This document shows positions 5,595 to 12,584 of a stretch of DNA of 14,839 nucleotides, piece by piece. The notes beneath the pieces were generated by a model that ran no database searches, was not told the DNA's origin, and saw nothing but the letters and a program-made list of their open reading frames with translations. The position numbers and the translations under genes were made by a program. Source of the stretch: Fragilaria radians. Taxonomy: Eukaryota > Bacillariophyta > Fragilariophyceae > Fragilariales > Fragilariaceae. Where the stretch lies: the NCBI GenBank assembly GCA_900642245.1, contig CAAAJI010001049.1:1-14839 (forward strand). The letters run 5' to 3'. Positions within the stretch are counted from its first letter, which is position 1, and each line of letters starts with the position of its first letter.

Positions 5595-5926
5595 TGTAAG
5601 TCTCCTTCTTCATGACACCGGGAGCGAGAGTTGGAGGCCATGTCAGGCGCATTAGCAAGCCTAAAGCGGTGAGGCTATTTATCGGTGCATCAGACCAGTG
5701 CGCAGAGTGGATTGGTTGCGTTGGCATGAGTTCTTGCTGTGGCAAAGGGACGTGGCTCGCGATGCGGAAGAACCGGCGGGGCCTCGATTGTCGGCCCCGC
5801 CGGCTTGGCCTCGCGTCCGCTGGGGAAAGTTCGCGACAGCCTTTCGACTACAGGGGATCGAGTCGAACTAAACCAAGATAGTGGCTAACGGCTGAAGATC
5901 ATAGTCTTGTCTCGGGAGAGCGGCCG
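5595..5926. other. Gene-free stretch with promoter and one hairpin
   Basis: About 330 bases upstream of the DUF3597 gene and downstream of the exported-protein gene. It contains the hairpin at 5773-5803 and presumably the DUF3597 promoter near 5600-5700, which I cannot pinpoint. An 89-codon frame on the plus strand (5612-5881) is arginine- and cysteine-rich, spans the hairpin, and is not credible as a gene. Confidence 0.5.
5773..5803 (-). terminator. GC-rich 11-bp hairpin
   Basis: CCGGCGGGGCC (5773-5783) pairs perfectly with GGCCCCGCCGG (5793-5803) across a nine-base loop. On the minus strand it is followed by TTCTTCC. It is best read as the terminator of the exported-protein gene at 5927-6424, about 120 bases downstream of its stop, insulating the DUF3597 gene. 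Confidence 0.65.
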
Positions 5927-6424
5927 CTACTTCGACACCGTCAATCGATATGATCCCGTTTGAACTGGCTGACGGGCGCCATCAACTATTACCACCAAGT
6001 GCAATGTTCCGATCGACGCCCCGCGTTGCGAGGGATGTATTGATAACACCGCCCTCTTCTGCTGGCGTCCAAGGATCGTCGTTGCCACTAACACTCGTTT
6101 TTCTGCTGGCTGCCGTACTCCTAGCGCGAACGCCGGATATACCGACACTTCCGTGCCCGCCCCACCGCTGCTGCACGCTTCGAGCGTGAGACGAACCGGA
6201 CCCGCTCCTCCATTAATCACGTGGTGATATCTGAGGCGCTCTTGCCCGGTCCATTGGTTAGCGAAAGTGATTGGCTTATCTGTGAGTACCGCCCGACTAG
6301 TTCCCGCACCGGTGACGGTGAATGCTGTTACGTACCCTCGGCATTCGTCCTTGGTGGGTTGAGCGCCCAGGACCGCCGCCTGCAGAGCCATTAGAGATTT
6401 GAGAACGATGCTTTGGAGAATCAT
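5927..6424 (-). CDS. Small exported protein of unknown function
   Basis: A 165-residue protein I do not recognise. The first 22 residues (M-I-L-Q-S-I-V-L-K-S-L-M-A-L-Q-A-A-V-L-G-A-Q) look like a weak signal peptide with a probable cut after A-x-A-type residues near 21, which would place the protein in the periplasm or outside. The mature part is rich in beta-strand-like segments (A-F-T-V-T-G-A, R-L-T-L-E-A-C-S, L-H-L-V-V-I-V-D-G, S-Y-R-L-T-V-S). It has exactly two cysteines, C28 and C83, suggesting one disulfide in an immunoglobulin- or jelly-roll-like fold; this is inference. AAAGGA precedes the ATG by about seven bases. A hairpin lies downstream. It stands alone on its strand, next to the integrase remnant. 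Confidence 0.75.
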   Translation of the reverse strand: MILQSIVLKSLMALQAAVLGAQPTKDECRGYVTAFTVTGAGTSRAVLTDKPITFANQWTGQERLRYHHVINGGAGPVRLTLEACSSGGAGTEVSVYPAFALGVRQPAEKRVLVATTILGRQQKRAVLSIHPSQRGASIGTLHLVVIVDGARQPVQTGSYRLTVSK

Positions 6425-6484
6425 TCACTGATCCTTTCAGAACAATTGGGAGCTATCCGCTCCGCCTGCGCGGAGCCAAATACT

Positions 6485-6503
6485 AATGTCTGTTTTGGGT
6501 CGA
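6485..6503. repeat. Possible copy of the AATGTCYGYTTT intergenic repeat
   Basis: AATGTCTGTTTTGGGTCGA resembles one arm of the repeat family seen at 7168, 8740, 12395 and 13943, with the shared elements AATGTC-G-TTT and GGGTCG. It lies between the exported-protein gene and the integrase remnant. As a single short arm it is a weak copy. Confidence 0.45.
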
Positions 6504-6558
6504 GTCTGACCTTAGACCATCGCCAAGATGAGCGTCTGTTTTTTCGCTCCTGCCGCTT

Positions 6559-7134
6559 ATGGGCCGGGAGCTTGGCGCGGAGCGACCGTTGAAACCAAAG
6601 GAAATCTGGGCAGTGCTCTTCATGCTCGACCAGGATCGGAAAGTTCGCGATCGTGCGCTGTTCGACCTGGCGATCGACAGCAAGTTGCGTGCTGCGACCT
6701 GGTGAAGATCAAGATTGGCGATCTGGTTTCGGGCGGTCGAGTCCGCAACCGGGCCATGATAATCCAGCAAACGACCAAGCGACCAGTGCAATTTGAGATT
6801 CTTGAGCCAGCGAGGTCGTCGGTCCTCGCTTGGCTAGAAGGCAGGGCGGTGGACTGAGTTTGCCTTCCCGAGCCGCGTCGATCGATCCGATCATCTCAGT
6901 ACGAGGCAATATGCTCGGTTGGTCGATGAGTGGGTAACCGGCATTGGCCTGCGCCGGGAAGACTATGGCACCCACTCTCTGCGACGCACCAAGGCCGCGC
7001 TGATTTACAAGCAAACCGGAAACCTCCGAGCAGTCCAGATCCTGCTCGGCCACACCAAAATCGAGAGCACGGTCCGCTATCTCGGAGTAGACATCGAAGA
7101 CGCCCTCGCTTTGGCCGAGGGCACTGAGGTCTGA
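6559..7134 (+). pseudogene. Tyrosine recombinase/integrase, broken by two frameshifts
   Basis: The segment encodes a short (about 190-residue) phage-type tyrosine recombinase of a kind I associate with sphingomonads. It is split over three pieces. From ATG 6559 the frame gives L-K-P-K-E-I-W-A-V and R-A-L-F-D-L-A-I-D-S-K-L-R, and ends at TGA 6703-6705. The next frame carries D-L-V-K-I-K-I-G-D-L to W-L-E-G-R-A-V-D and ends at TGA 6855-6857. The first frame then resumes with F-A-F-P-S-R and runs to 7134. The changes look like loss of one base near 6690 and gain of one near 6855. The catalytic set is present: the box-I arginine at the first break, H-S-L-R-R, L-L-G-H-T and the tyrosine in V-R-Y-L-G. 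Translation as written cannot give an active enzyme unless these are sequencing errors. A hairpin follows the stop. Confidence 0.9.
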
Positions 7135-7140
7135 CCTGCG

Positions 7141-7167
7141 GCCGGCGCCGAGCCATCCGGCGCCGGC
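7141..7167 (+). terminator. Hairpin after the integrase remnant
   Basis: GCCGGCGCC (7141-7149) pairs perfectly with GGCGCCGGC (7159-7167) across a nine-base loop, six bases after the integrase stop. It fits a terminator of the former integrase gene, though no T run follows. Confidence 0.6.
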
Positions 7168-7233
7168 AATGTCCGTTCTAAGTGAAACGTTGGCGGTCGC
7201 TAAACCGCCATCATGGGGGGAAAAACGGACATT
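7168..7233. repeat. Nested inverted repeat, intergenic repeat family
   Basis: Outer ten-base arms AATGTCCGTT (7168-7177) and AACGGACATT (7224-7233) are perfect. Inside them TGGCGGT (7191-7197) and ACCGCCA (7204-7210) form a second hairpin with a six-base loop. The right part (7198-7233) closely matches 8816-8850: both run CGCTAAACCG, then ATGGG, GGAAA and CGGACATT. The unit lies between the integrase remnant and the STAS-type gene. Confidence 0.75.
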
Positions 7234-7289
7234 CGCATTTCCTTAACTCAGCGCCTAAGATCGGATCTAGAACTGGCGAGGAGCAGCCG

Positions 7290-7664
7290 ATGTTGGAAGC
7301 GATCGATAGCCGTGACGACGTGATTGCAATGACGGTGTCACGTAAAATCACTGGCGACGATCTGGCTGTTATCATGGACCGTTTGGACGCAATTATGGCC
7401 AGGCACGACAAGGTGCACGTATTCGTCGAGACCCAGTCCATCGATGGCATCGAGATCTCTAGCCTTCCCTCTTACATGGCTCGGGCGCTCCCTCTGTTTG
7501 GCAAGCTTGACCGTTTCGGGCGGGTGGCCGTTGTGGCTGATCAGGCATGGGTGCGCGTTGGCACACGGCTGGAAAGTGCGTTGCTTCCGAACATCAGCTA
7601 CCGGACCTACCTACCTGAAGAGCGCGAAGAGGCATTGGCTTGGGCTACAGATAGCCGATCGTAG
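7290..7664 (+). CDS. SpoIIAA-like (STAS-type) family protein
   Basis: A 124-residue cytoplasmic protein of the SpoIIAA-like family (formerly DUF3478). Members have a STAS-like fold, and some bind lipids or nucleotides; a precise function is not established. Visible family features are an N-terminal strand-turn (V-I-A-M-T-V-S-R-K-I-T-G-D-D-L, residues 11-25), a helix M-D-R-L-D-A-I-M-A-R-H, the strand V-H-V-F-V-E-T, then K-L-D-R-F-G-R-V-A-V-V-A-D-Q-A-W (72-87), and the closing R-T-Y-L-P-E-E-R-E-E-A-L-A-W-A. It has no phosphorylatable serine in the classical anti-anti-sigma motif, so a partner-switching role is not supported. GAGGAG six bases upstream fixes the ATG at 7290; the longer frame to 7182 runs through the repeat. 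It converges with the flavin split-barrel gene. Confidence 0.9.
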   Translation: MLEAIDSRDDVIAMTVSRKITGDDLAVIMDRLDAIMARHDKVHVFVETQSIDGIEISSLPSYMARALPLFGKLDRFGRVAVVADQAWVRVGTRLESALLPNISYRTYLPEEREEALAWATDSRS

Positions 7665-7726
7665 TCGGCACCTGGTTATTGTCTGTCAAAGCGTGAAAAC
7701 TGGGAATTTTTCTTTCGAATAGGAGC

Positions 7727-8248
7727 TTAAGACTTCGCCTTTCCAATCCTTGGGCGGACTACGGAACGGTCCCAGTCATCGGCTCGGGCAGCCTCCATCG
7801 TGGCAATGCCAGCGCCAATTGTTAGTCTGTCAGTGTGGCCAACGCCTTGGCTGAAATCAACTATCGAGACATATTTGCACGCGGCACGCATCATCGCAGT
7901 GTCCGAGCTGTTTGGCATCACATAATCAGCTAGATTGGGATGCCTTTTCGTCAGCAGCTCCCAGGCATGCTCGCGCTGTCTTCGGTCGGTCACCTCGGAA
8001 ACCACGGCTCCGGCGTAAACGGCTTTAGTTTCGTGAATATCCATTGGCTCCTGGCCAATCGCCACCGAAACACGTGCATCATGCTCGATATTGGCAAGCT
8101 TTTGGCTAGCTCTCATAATCATGAAATAGATTTGCAAACCGTCATTTGCGTAACCCACGATTGTGGCCTGCGGCCAGCCATCGGGACGAATTGTGGCGAT
8201 TGCCATGGTCCTGTGGGCATCCAGGATTTCGATTGCCTTGGCTTCCAT
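7727..8248 (-). CDS. Pyridoxamine 5'-phosphate oxidase family protein
   Basis: A 173-residue protein of the FMN-binding split-barrel superfamily. It starts M-E-A-K-A-I-E-I-L-D-A-H-R-T-M and shows the characteristic M-A-I-A-T-I-R-P-D-G-W-P-Q-A-T-I-V-G-Y (15-33), strand Q-I-Y-F-M-I, K-L-A-N-I-E-H-D-A-R-V-S-V-A-I-G (49-64) and A-V-Y-A-G-A-V-V-S-E-V (77-87). These proteins are small flavin-dependent or flavin-binding enzymes that often reduce or bind F420, FMN or haem; substrate cannot be read from sequence, and this is not the vitamin B6 enzyme PdxH. AGGAGG lies six bases before the ATG at 8248; a 30-residue longer frame lacks support. The gap to the upstream gene on the same strand is about 150 bases, so it may have its own promoter. 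Confidence 0.9.
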   Translation of the reverse strand: MEAKAIEILDAHRTMAIATIRPDGWPQATIVGYANDGLQIYFMIMRASQKLANIEHDARVSVAIGQEPMDIHETKAVYAGAVVSEVTDRRQREHAWELLTKRHPNLADYVMPNSSDTAMMRAACKYVSIVDFSQGVGHTDRLTIGAGIATMEAARADDWDRSVVRPRIGKAKS

Positions 8249-8394
8249 CGGTACCTCCTGTCCGCGTGCGCAACGAAGGTCACCGTGCGCCTCGTTGCAA
8301 TGGACTGCAATGGGGGCAGTCCAGTTCCGTAGGGCCAACGCATCTAGGTTAATTCCGAGCCTGCTCTGGGTTGAAGCGTACCTTCCGACTCAAC

Positions 8395-8670
8395 CTAAAT
8401 TTGATATTCTTCGGAGGTTCGCAGCGCATCTGGTCGCTCCTCATCGAGAGCTTGGCGATAGAGCACGCAGCCTCGAAGGAACTGCGGCCATTCAGGAACT
8501 GAAATCACGGGCTCAACCCTCTCGGGAAGAAGGTCCCAGAGTTCCGGATGATGCCAGCAGAGGCGCATCCCTGTGCTATCGCGATGCTCACGAATGCCAG
8601 CGCGGAGACGCTTCAGCTCCGCGAGGAGGCTGTCACGATCCTTCTCGACCAGATCGGCGTCTAGATCCAA
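8395..8670 (-). CDS. Small conserved protein of unknown function (TTG start)
   Basis: A 91-residue protein I recognise only as a recurrent hypothetical. It opens M-D-L-D-A-D-L-V-E-K-D-R-D-S-L-L-A-E-L-K-R-L-R-A-G-I-R-E-H-R-D-S-T-G, a charged helix, then L-C-W-H-H-P-E-L-W-D-L-L-P (37-49) and W-P-Q-F-L-R-G-C-V-L-Y-R (61-72). The C-W-H-H cluster and a second cysteine (C68) could bind a metal or haem, but this is a guess. The start is TTG at 8670: the frame is closed by TAG 24 bases upstream of it, no ATG is available near the N-terminus, and GCGGAA sits about eight bases before the TTG. The gene precedes the flavin split-barrel gene on the same strand. Confidence 0.78.
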   Translation of the reverse strand: MDLDADLVEKDRDSLLAELKRLRAGIREHRDSTGMRLCWHHPELWDLLPERVEPVISVPEWPQFLRGCVLYRQALDEERPDALRTSEEYQI

Positions 8671-8739
8671 TGGAATTTCCGCGTTGAGTGCTTCTTCCTA
8701 ATTGCTTGCGGCCGTCGGTTGTTCCTTAACAATGACGCA

Positions 8740-8850
8740 AATGTTCGAATTGGGTCGTTCGCACTCCAAGTCGACACGGATGGAAGACTGATGTTAGCTT
8801 TGCAAACACAACATTCGCTAAACCGCAATTATGGGTGGAAAGCGGACATT
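8740..8850. repeat. Intergenic repeat copy (AATGTTCG ... GCGGACATT)
   Basis: The right part, 8816-8850, matches 7198-7233 along its length, and its segment GGGTGGAAAGCGGACA (8833-8848) is repeated exactly at 13978-13993. The left arm at 8740-8760 (AATGTTCGAATTGGGTCGTTC) is a diverged inverted partner, matching 9 of 12 positions of AATGTCCGCTTT. The copy lies between the divergent small TTG-start gene and the serine-hydrolase gene's 3' end. Confidence 0.7.
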
Positions 8851-8851
8851 A

Positions 8852-8872
8852 ACCCGACAACCCTCGTCGGGT
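8852..8872 (-). terminator. Hairpin directly after the serine-hydrolase gene
   Basis: ACCCGAC (8852-8858) pairs with GTCGGGT (8866-8872) across a seven-base loop, four bases past the stop of the minus-strand hydrolase gene. It abuts the repeat at 8850, so the repeat may supply the downstream part of the termination signal. Confidence 0.7.
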
Positions 8873-8876
8873 CCGA

Positions 8877-10565
8877 TCAGTTGAGTCGAACGCACTCCAC
8901 TCCGCGCACGCGCGGGGTATCAATGCGGAAGGCCGTGGACTTTTTGTTACCTTCCCCTGCAAACATTAGCACGACGCTTGTGCCGCCATGGAATAAGTTG
9001 CGGTCCCAAGGCTTAAACTTGACTGGCGCTGCTCTCGGGAGCGTCACCATCAAAGCTCCGTTTTTCACCTCGACGCGGTGAACCGCGTCAAGTTCGTCGC
9101 ACCGGTAATTGCCAGCATGCCTCGCTAAGTCCGATGCCGATACTCTCGCTTTCGACACCGCTTGAAGTGTTTGAAAAAGCTTATCTCCGATGAATACGGC
9201 CATCGTACGCGGTCCCACGGCCGGAGCCTCAAACTGGGCATAGGCACCCGGCGGGCCGTCGGGAATGAGAAATTTGGACGGGTCTACCGGACGAAGCGTG
9301 AAAGTCGGTCCCCCGCCCTTGGCAAGCAGCACAGCATCTCCTCGATCGACCTGGATTAGATCGCCTTTCTCCAGATCCCGATACTCGCCTGTCCAAGCCT
9401 CCAGTTGAACGTTCGATAGTTTTGCTGTCGCTTGCGGTATCGCAGCCCTCTGCAGGACTTCGTCGGGACCAGGCGTCGCGAGGTACACGTCACTCACCTT
9501 CTCCACCAACTCGAGCACGGGCGCAGCGCTATTGTTGCACAACGCCGCGACGGACACTCCATCGGCCGGGAAGCGCCTGAAATGCGATACGTATCCGCCC
9601 CATCTCCCCCCGTGCTCGACGAACGAACGACCGCGATGCGCGCCGTGCTCCAATCCGATCGTGTAGTCGATCGTCGAAGCGTCCCTTAACGTGGAGCGCG
9701 TGTGGAGCGCCTCGAGCAGACCTTTCCCGCCCACGGCACCCGAGTCGAGGTTGGCGCTCCACCGAGCAAAATCCTCGACAGTTGTCAGCAACCCGCCATC
9801 ACCAACCTGTTCCCAGTTGGATACGTCGATCTGATACCCGCTGTTCTTCTTGGAGGAGTATCCTACCGCCCGCTGCGGCACGATGAGTGTGTGGTCATCG
9901 CGAAATAGGGTTGAGTTCATGCCCAGTGGCTTAAAAATCCGCTCTTGCGCAAACTGTGGTAATGCCTGACCCGTGACTTTCTGGACGATCAACGACGCCA
10001 GGAAATGGCCGGTGTTGCTGTAGAGGTGGCGGGTGCCAGGCTCGAAGTTGAGTCCCTTTTGCCGGAGGACCAAGGCATAAGCCTGCTCATTCGTGCTGAC
10101 ATCGTCGCGATCGAAGCCGGCCATCGACAGAAGTCCATTATAGTCGCGGAGCCCGGACGTATGGTTGAGCAAATGCCGAACGGCGATCGTCTTGCCGTAA
10201 TCGGGCAATTCGGGAAAATATTTGCGTAAGTCGTCGTCCAGGGTCATTTTGCCGTCCTGAGCAAGCAACACCAAGCTGGCCGCGGTAAATTGCTTCGAGA
10301 CGGAACCGATGTCGAACACCGTCCTGGAGGTGATCGGCACGCCGAATTCGATATTGGCTATACCGAAGGTGCCGATGTGCTCGATCTTTCCCCCACGATA
10401 GACCCCAATGGCGCAGCCTGGCGCGTCCGCACGGTGATATTTGGCGAGCAGGGCATCCACGGCCCGAGCCTCGGCGGCGGGCGACACGGCGGCCCGTGTC
10501 TGTGCAAATCCGGGCGAGCCGAGGATCAGCAAGGTCAATGTTATCGCTCTGGTGCTTTTTCGCAT
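8877..10565 (-). CDS. Exported serine hydrolase, beta-lactamase/S12 fold
   Basis: A 562-residue exported hydrolase. Residues 1-21 form a Sec signal peptide (R-K-S-T-R, hydrophobic core T-L-T-L-L-I-L-G, cut near F-A-Q). The catalytic domain (about 35-370) carries the class C beta-lactamase/penicillin-binding motifs: S-x-x-K as S-V-S-K at 88-91 (Ser88 nucleophile), Y-S-N at 182-184 and H-G-G at 318-320. L-L-N-H-T-S-G-L is the family's typical post-motif helix. Residues 380-562 form a beta-rich C-terminal domain often found in D-aminopeptidase- and DD-peptidase-like members. Substrates could be D-amino-acid peptides, esters or amides; this cannot be settled here, and a classical beta-lactamase role is unlikely. 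It is divergent from the M20 gene, with G-rich GGTGGGGGG before the ATG. A hairpin follows. Confidence 0.93.
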   Translation of the reverse strand: MRKSTRAITLTLLILGSPGFAQTRAAVSPAAEARAVDALLAKYHRADAPGCAIGVYRGGKIEHIGTFGIANIEFGVPITSRTVFDIGSVSKQFTAASLVLLAQDGKMTLDDDLRKYFPELPDYGKTIAVRHLLNHTSGLRDYNGLLSMAGFDRDDVSTNEQAYALVLRQKGLNFEPGTRHLYSNTGHFLASLIVQKVTGQALPQFAQERIFKPLGMNSTLFRDDHTLIVPQRAVGYSSKKNSGYQIDVSNWEQVGDGGLLTTVEDFARWSANLDSGAVGGKGLLEALHTRSTLRDASTIDYTIGLEHGAHRGRSFVEHGGRWGGYVSHFRRFPADGVSVAALCNNSAAPVLELVEKVSDVYLATPGPDEVLQRAAIPQATAKLSNVQLEAWTGEYRDLEKGDLIQVDRGDAVLLAKGGGPTFTLRPVDPSKFLIPDGPPGAYAQFEAPAVGPRTMAVFIGDKLFQTLQAVSKARVSASDLARHAGNYRCDELDAVHRVEVKNGALMVTLPRAAPVKFKPWDRNLFHGGTSVVLMFAGEGNKKSTAFRIDTPRVRGVECVRLN

Positions 10566-10746
10566 GTTCGCATGCCCCCCACCGCCACTTGGTAACGCGA
10601 GATTGAGGTTGAGCCAACGTCCGCGATGGGTCGCAAGCCGAATGGCGGCTCAGCGGCAATCATGGGCGGACGGCGGGCACTCGCGGACGAGCCTTTTGCG
10701 GGTAGGTGGCTTCCGGGGAAATTGACCGATAACAAGGGGCGAGACA
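10566..10746. promoter_or_regulatory. Divergent promoter region, serine hydrolase and M20 genes
   Basis: About 180 bases between two divergent genes for exported hydrolases, so it holds both promoters and is a natural place for shared control. The segment 10625-10650 (ATGGGTCG, AAG, GAATG and GGCT in order) matches 12405-12430 at 21 of 26 positions and appears to be a worn copy of the intergenic repeat. TTGACC near 10721 could be a -35 box, but I see no -10 at proper distance. Confidence 0.5.
10625..10650. repeat. Diverged repeat copy in the divergent promoter
   Basis: By eye 21 of 26 bases align without gaps to 12405-12430, including the core ATGGGTCG-AAG. It is the only copy that would sit inside a promoter region between divergent genes, where it could act in regulation or simply be tolerated. 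Confidence 0.45.
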
Positions 10747-12375
10747 GTGAAAATGGGGGTTGGTATGATTGGGAAAAAGTCGGCCATTTGGGCGGTTGCG
10801 TGGGTAAGTGTCTGCGGGACAGCGGCAGCCGCACCTGCTGCGCCGCTTAGCGCTCTCAAGTCTCAGTCAGTGGGAGGGGTCGAGGCCCGGGCGAAGCTGG
10901 GCCAGGAGATCAATGATTCCCTTTTCAGCTTCAGCGAACTCGCGTTCCAGGAATATGAGACCGCCCAGTATCTGACCACCATCCTCGAAAAGGAGGGTTT
11001 CGCGATCCAGCGCGGCGTTGCCGGACTTCCAACCGGCTGGGTTGCCCGCTGGACGAACGGCTCCGGCGGCCCGATCATCGCGATCGGTAGCGACATCGAC
11101 GGTATTCCCAAGGCCAACCAGAAGCCGGGCATCCCGTGGCGCGAACCGCTTGTAGCGGGAGCCCCCGGGCATGGCGAAGGGCATGATTCGGGACAGGCGG
11201 TGAATATCGTCGCTGCGCTAGCGGTCAGGGACCTGATGAAGCGACACAAGATTGCCGGCACGTTGCTGCTGTGGCCGGGAGTTGCCGAAGAACTGCTTGC
11301 GGGCAAGGCGTTCATGGTGCGCGACGGCGTGTTTAAGGGCGTCGATGCGGTGCTCTTCACCCACGTCGGTAACAACCTCGAGACAGCATGGGGCCAGCCG
11401 CTAGGCACCGGTCTGGTCTCGGTCGAATATACGTTCAGCGGCGAAAGCGCGCATTCGGCCGGTTCTCCGTGGCGGGGCCGCTCCGCACTCGACGCCGTCG
11501 AGTTGATGAACATGGGCTGGAATATGCGGCGCGAGCATCTCCGCCCCGAGCAGCGTTCGCATTATGTCATTAGCGACGGTGGCGACCAGCCAAACGTCGT
11601 GCCGTCCGTGGCGTCGGTCTGGTATTTCTTCCGCGAACAGGATTTCAAGGGAATACAGAACAGCTTCGACATCGGAAATGTAATTGCAGAAGCAGCCGCG
11701 AAGATGACCGACACGACGGTCACTCGCCGGATCATCGGCACTGCAGCCCCGAGGCACTTCAACCGACCGATTGCGGAAGCGGCCTATGCCAACATCAAGG
11801 CTGTCGGACTGCCCCGATGGACGCCTGACGAACAGGCGTTCGCAAAGGTGGTTCAGAAATATGCGAAGGCGCAGAAGCAGGAAGGCCTCGCGATCGATCT
11901 CAAAAAGCTTGAACCGCCATTGGCGGAACCCAAGAGCGGAGGATCCGATGACATTGGCGACGTGTCATGGACGGTGCCGACGATCACCGTCCGCTATCCA
12001 TCCAACATTCCGGAGCTGCCTGGGCACAATTGGTCCGATGCCAGCGCCATGGCCACGCCGATCGCACACAAGGGCGTCGTCGCCGGCGCAAAGGTCGTCG
12101 CGATGACGACGCTCGACCTCCTCACCGATGCGGCGCTGCGCCAGGCCGCAAAAGACTATTTCACGAACGTTCAAACCAAAACGCAAAAATATGTGCCGAT
12201 GATCGGCCCCGCCGACAAACCCGCGATCGAGATCAACGCCGAGATCATGGCCCGCTTCAAGCCTGAGCTTAGCAAGCATTATTATGATCCGGCGAAATAC
12301 CCAACCTACCTTCACCAGCTAGGCATCAAGTTTCCGGCGCTGGAGAAGCCGGCTGGGACTAGCGGCGGAAAATAG
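10747..12375 (+). CDS. Exported AbgB-like M20 family amidohydrolase
   Basis: A 542-residue metallo-amidohydrolase of peptidase family M20, closest by pattern to AbgB (p-aminobenzoyl-glutamate hydrolase subunit B). The frame starts at GTG 10747 (AGGGG six bases upstream); ATG 10753 is the alternative. Residues 1-28 are a signal peptide with an A-x-A cut near A-A-A-A-P, unusual for AbgB, which is cytoplasmic. Catalytic domain features: G-S-D-I-D-G-I-P (114-121), P-G-H-G-E-G-H-D (140-147), the acid pair A-E-E (180-182) and H206. The dimerisation domain (about 222-330) has S-A-H-S-A (234-238), R-S-A-L-D-A-V-E-L-M-N and Q-P-N-V-V-P. The C-terminal part has D-I-G-D-V-S-W (402-408), G-H-N-W (426-429) and A-H-K-G (440-443). 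Glu144 stands where the M20D consensus has a metal-binding cysteine. It likely hydrolyses an amide outside the cytoplasm. Confidence 0.92.
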   Translation: MKMGVGMIGKKSAIWAVAWVSVCGTAAAAPAAPLSALKSQSVGGVEARAKLGQEINDSLFSFSELAFQEYETAQYLTTILEKEGFAIQRGVAGLPTGWVARWTNGSGGPIIAIGSDIDGIPKANQKPGIPWREPLVAGAPGHGEGHDSGQAVNIVAALAVRDLMKRHKIAGTLLLWPGVAEELLAGKAFMVRDGVFKGVDAVLFTHVGNNLETAWGQPLGTGLVSVEYTFSGESAHSAGSPWRGRSALDAVELMNMGWNMRREHLRPEQRSHYVISDGGDQPNVVPSVASVWYFFREQDFKGIQNSFDIGNVIAEAAAKMTDTTVTRRIIGTAAPRHFNRPIAEAAYANIKAVGLPRWTPDEQAFAKVVQKYAKAQKQEGLAIDLKKLEPPLAEPKSGGSDDIGDVSWTVPTITVRYPSNIPELPGHNWSDASAMATPIAHKGVVAGAKVVAMTTLDLLTDAALRQAAKDYFTNVQTKTQKYVPMIGPADKPAIEINAEIMARFKPELSKHYYDPAKYPTYLHQLGIKFPALEKPAGTSGGK

Positions 12376-12394
12376 CGGCTCTCCACGCCCAAGC

Positions 12395-12479
12395 TGATGT
12401 CCGAAATGGGTCGGAAGCGGAATGTCCGCTTTCGAGCCTTTGTTACCAATTAGCGGACGGTCACCTTCCGACCCATTTC
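12395..12479. repeat. Two-level palindrome, intergenic repeat family
   Basis: Outer 15-base arms GAAATGGGTCGGAAG (12403-12417) and CTTCCGACCCATTTC (12465-12479) are perfect. Inner arms GTCCGCT (12424-12430) and AGCGGAC (12452-12458) are nested inside. AATGTCCGCTTTC at 12421-12433 is the exact reverse complement of 8838-8850. It lies between convergent M20 and family VIII esterase genes, where it could also terminate both. Confidence 0.85.
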
Positions 12480-12509
12480 AGTCACTCAGCGAACGCCAAA
12501 CATTGCTTG

Positions 12510-12564
12510 AAAAGCGGAGGTTCATTCAGCCAAACACAAAGGTCCGGTTTCGAGCGACGCCCAA
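12510..12564. repeat. Further diverged repeat copy before the esterase 3' end
   Basis: AAAAGCGGAGGTTCATT (12510-12526) and GGTCCGGTTTCGAGCGACG (12541-12559) resemble, respectively, the AAAGCGGACATT and AATGTCCGCTTTCGAG arms of the neighbouring palindrome. The copy is worn, and its relation to the main unit at 12395-12479 is by eye. Confidence 0.45.
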
Positions 12565-12584
12565 CAGACTGTGAGAGACGTCAA

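Noticed and set aside
5612..5881. Plus-strand frame of 89 codons upstream of DUF3597
   Set aside because: It reads straight through the 5773-5803 hairpin, is rich in Arg, Cys and Gly, and has no family resemblance.
5820..5890. Possible tRNA-like or att sequence (GTTCGACTC-like run)
   Set aside because: No cloverleaf could be drawn and no duplicate was seen near the integrase remnant.
7727..8248. Vitamin B6 enzyme PdxH
   Set aside because: Only the general flavin split-barrel pattern is present; PdxH-specific C-terminal features are missing and the length is short.
8877..10565. Antibiotic-resistance beta-lactamase
   Set aside because: The S-x-x-K, Y-S-N and H-G-G motifs are shared by peptidases and esterases, and the extra C-terminal domain points to those groups.
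10863..11513. Long minus-strand frame inside the M20 gene
   Set aside because: It is an antisense shadow of a clearly conserved M20 gene, with serine/proline-rich, low-quality composition.
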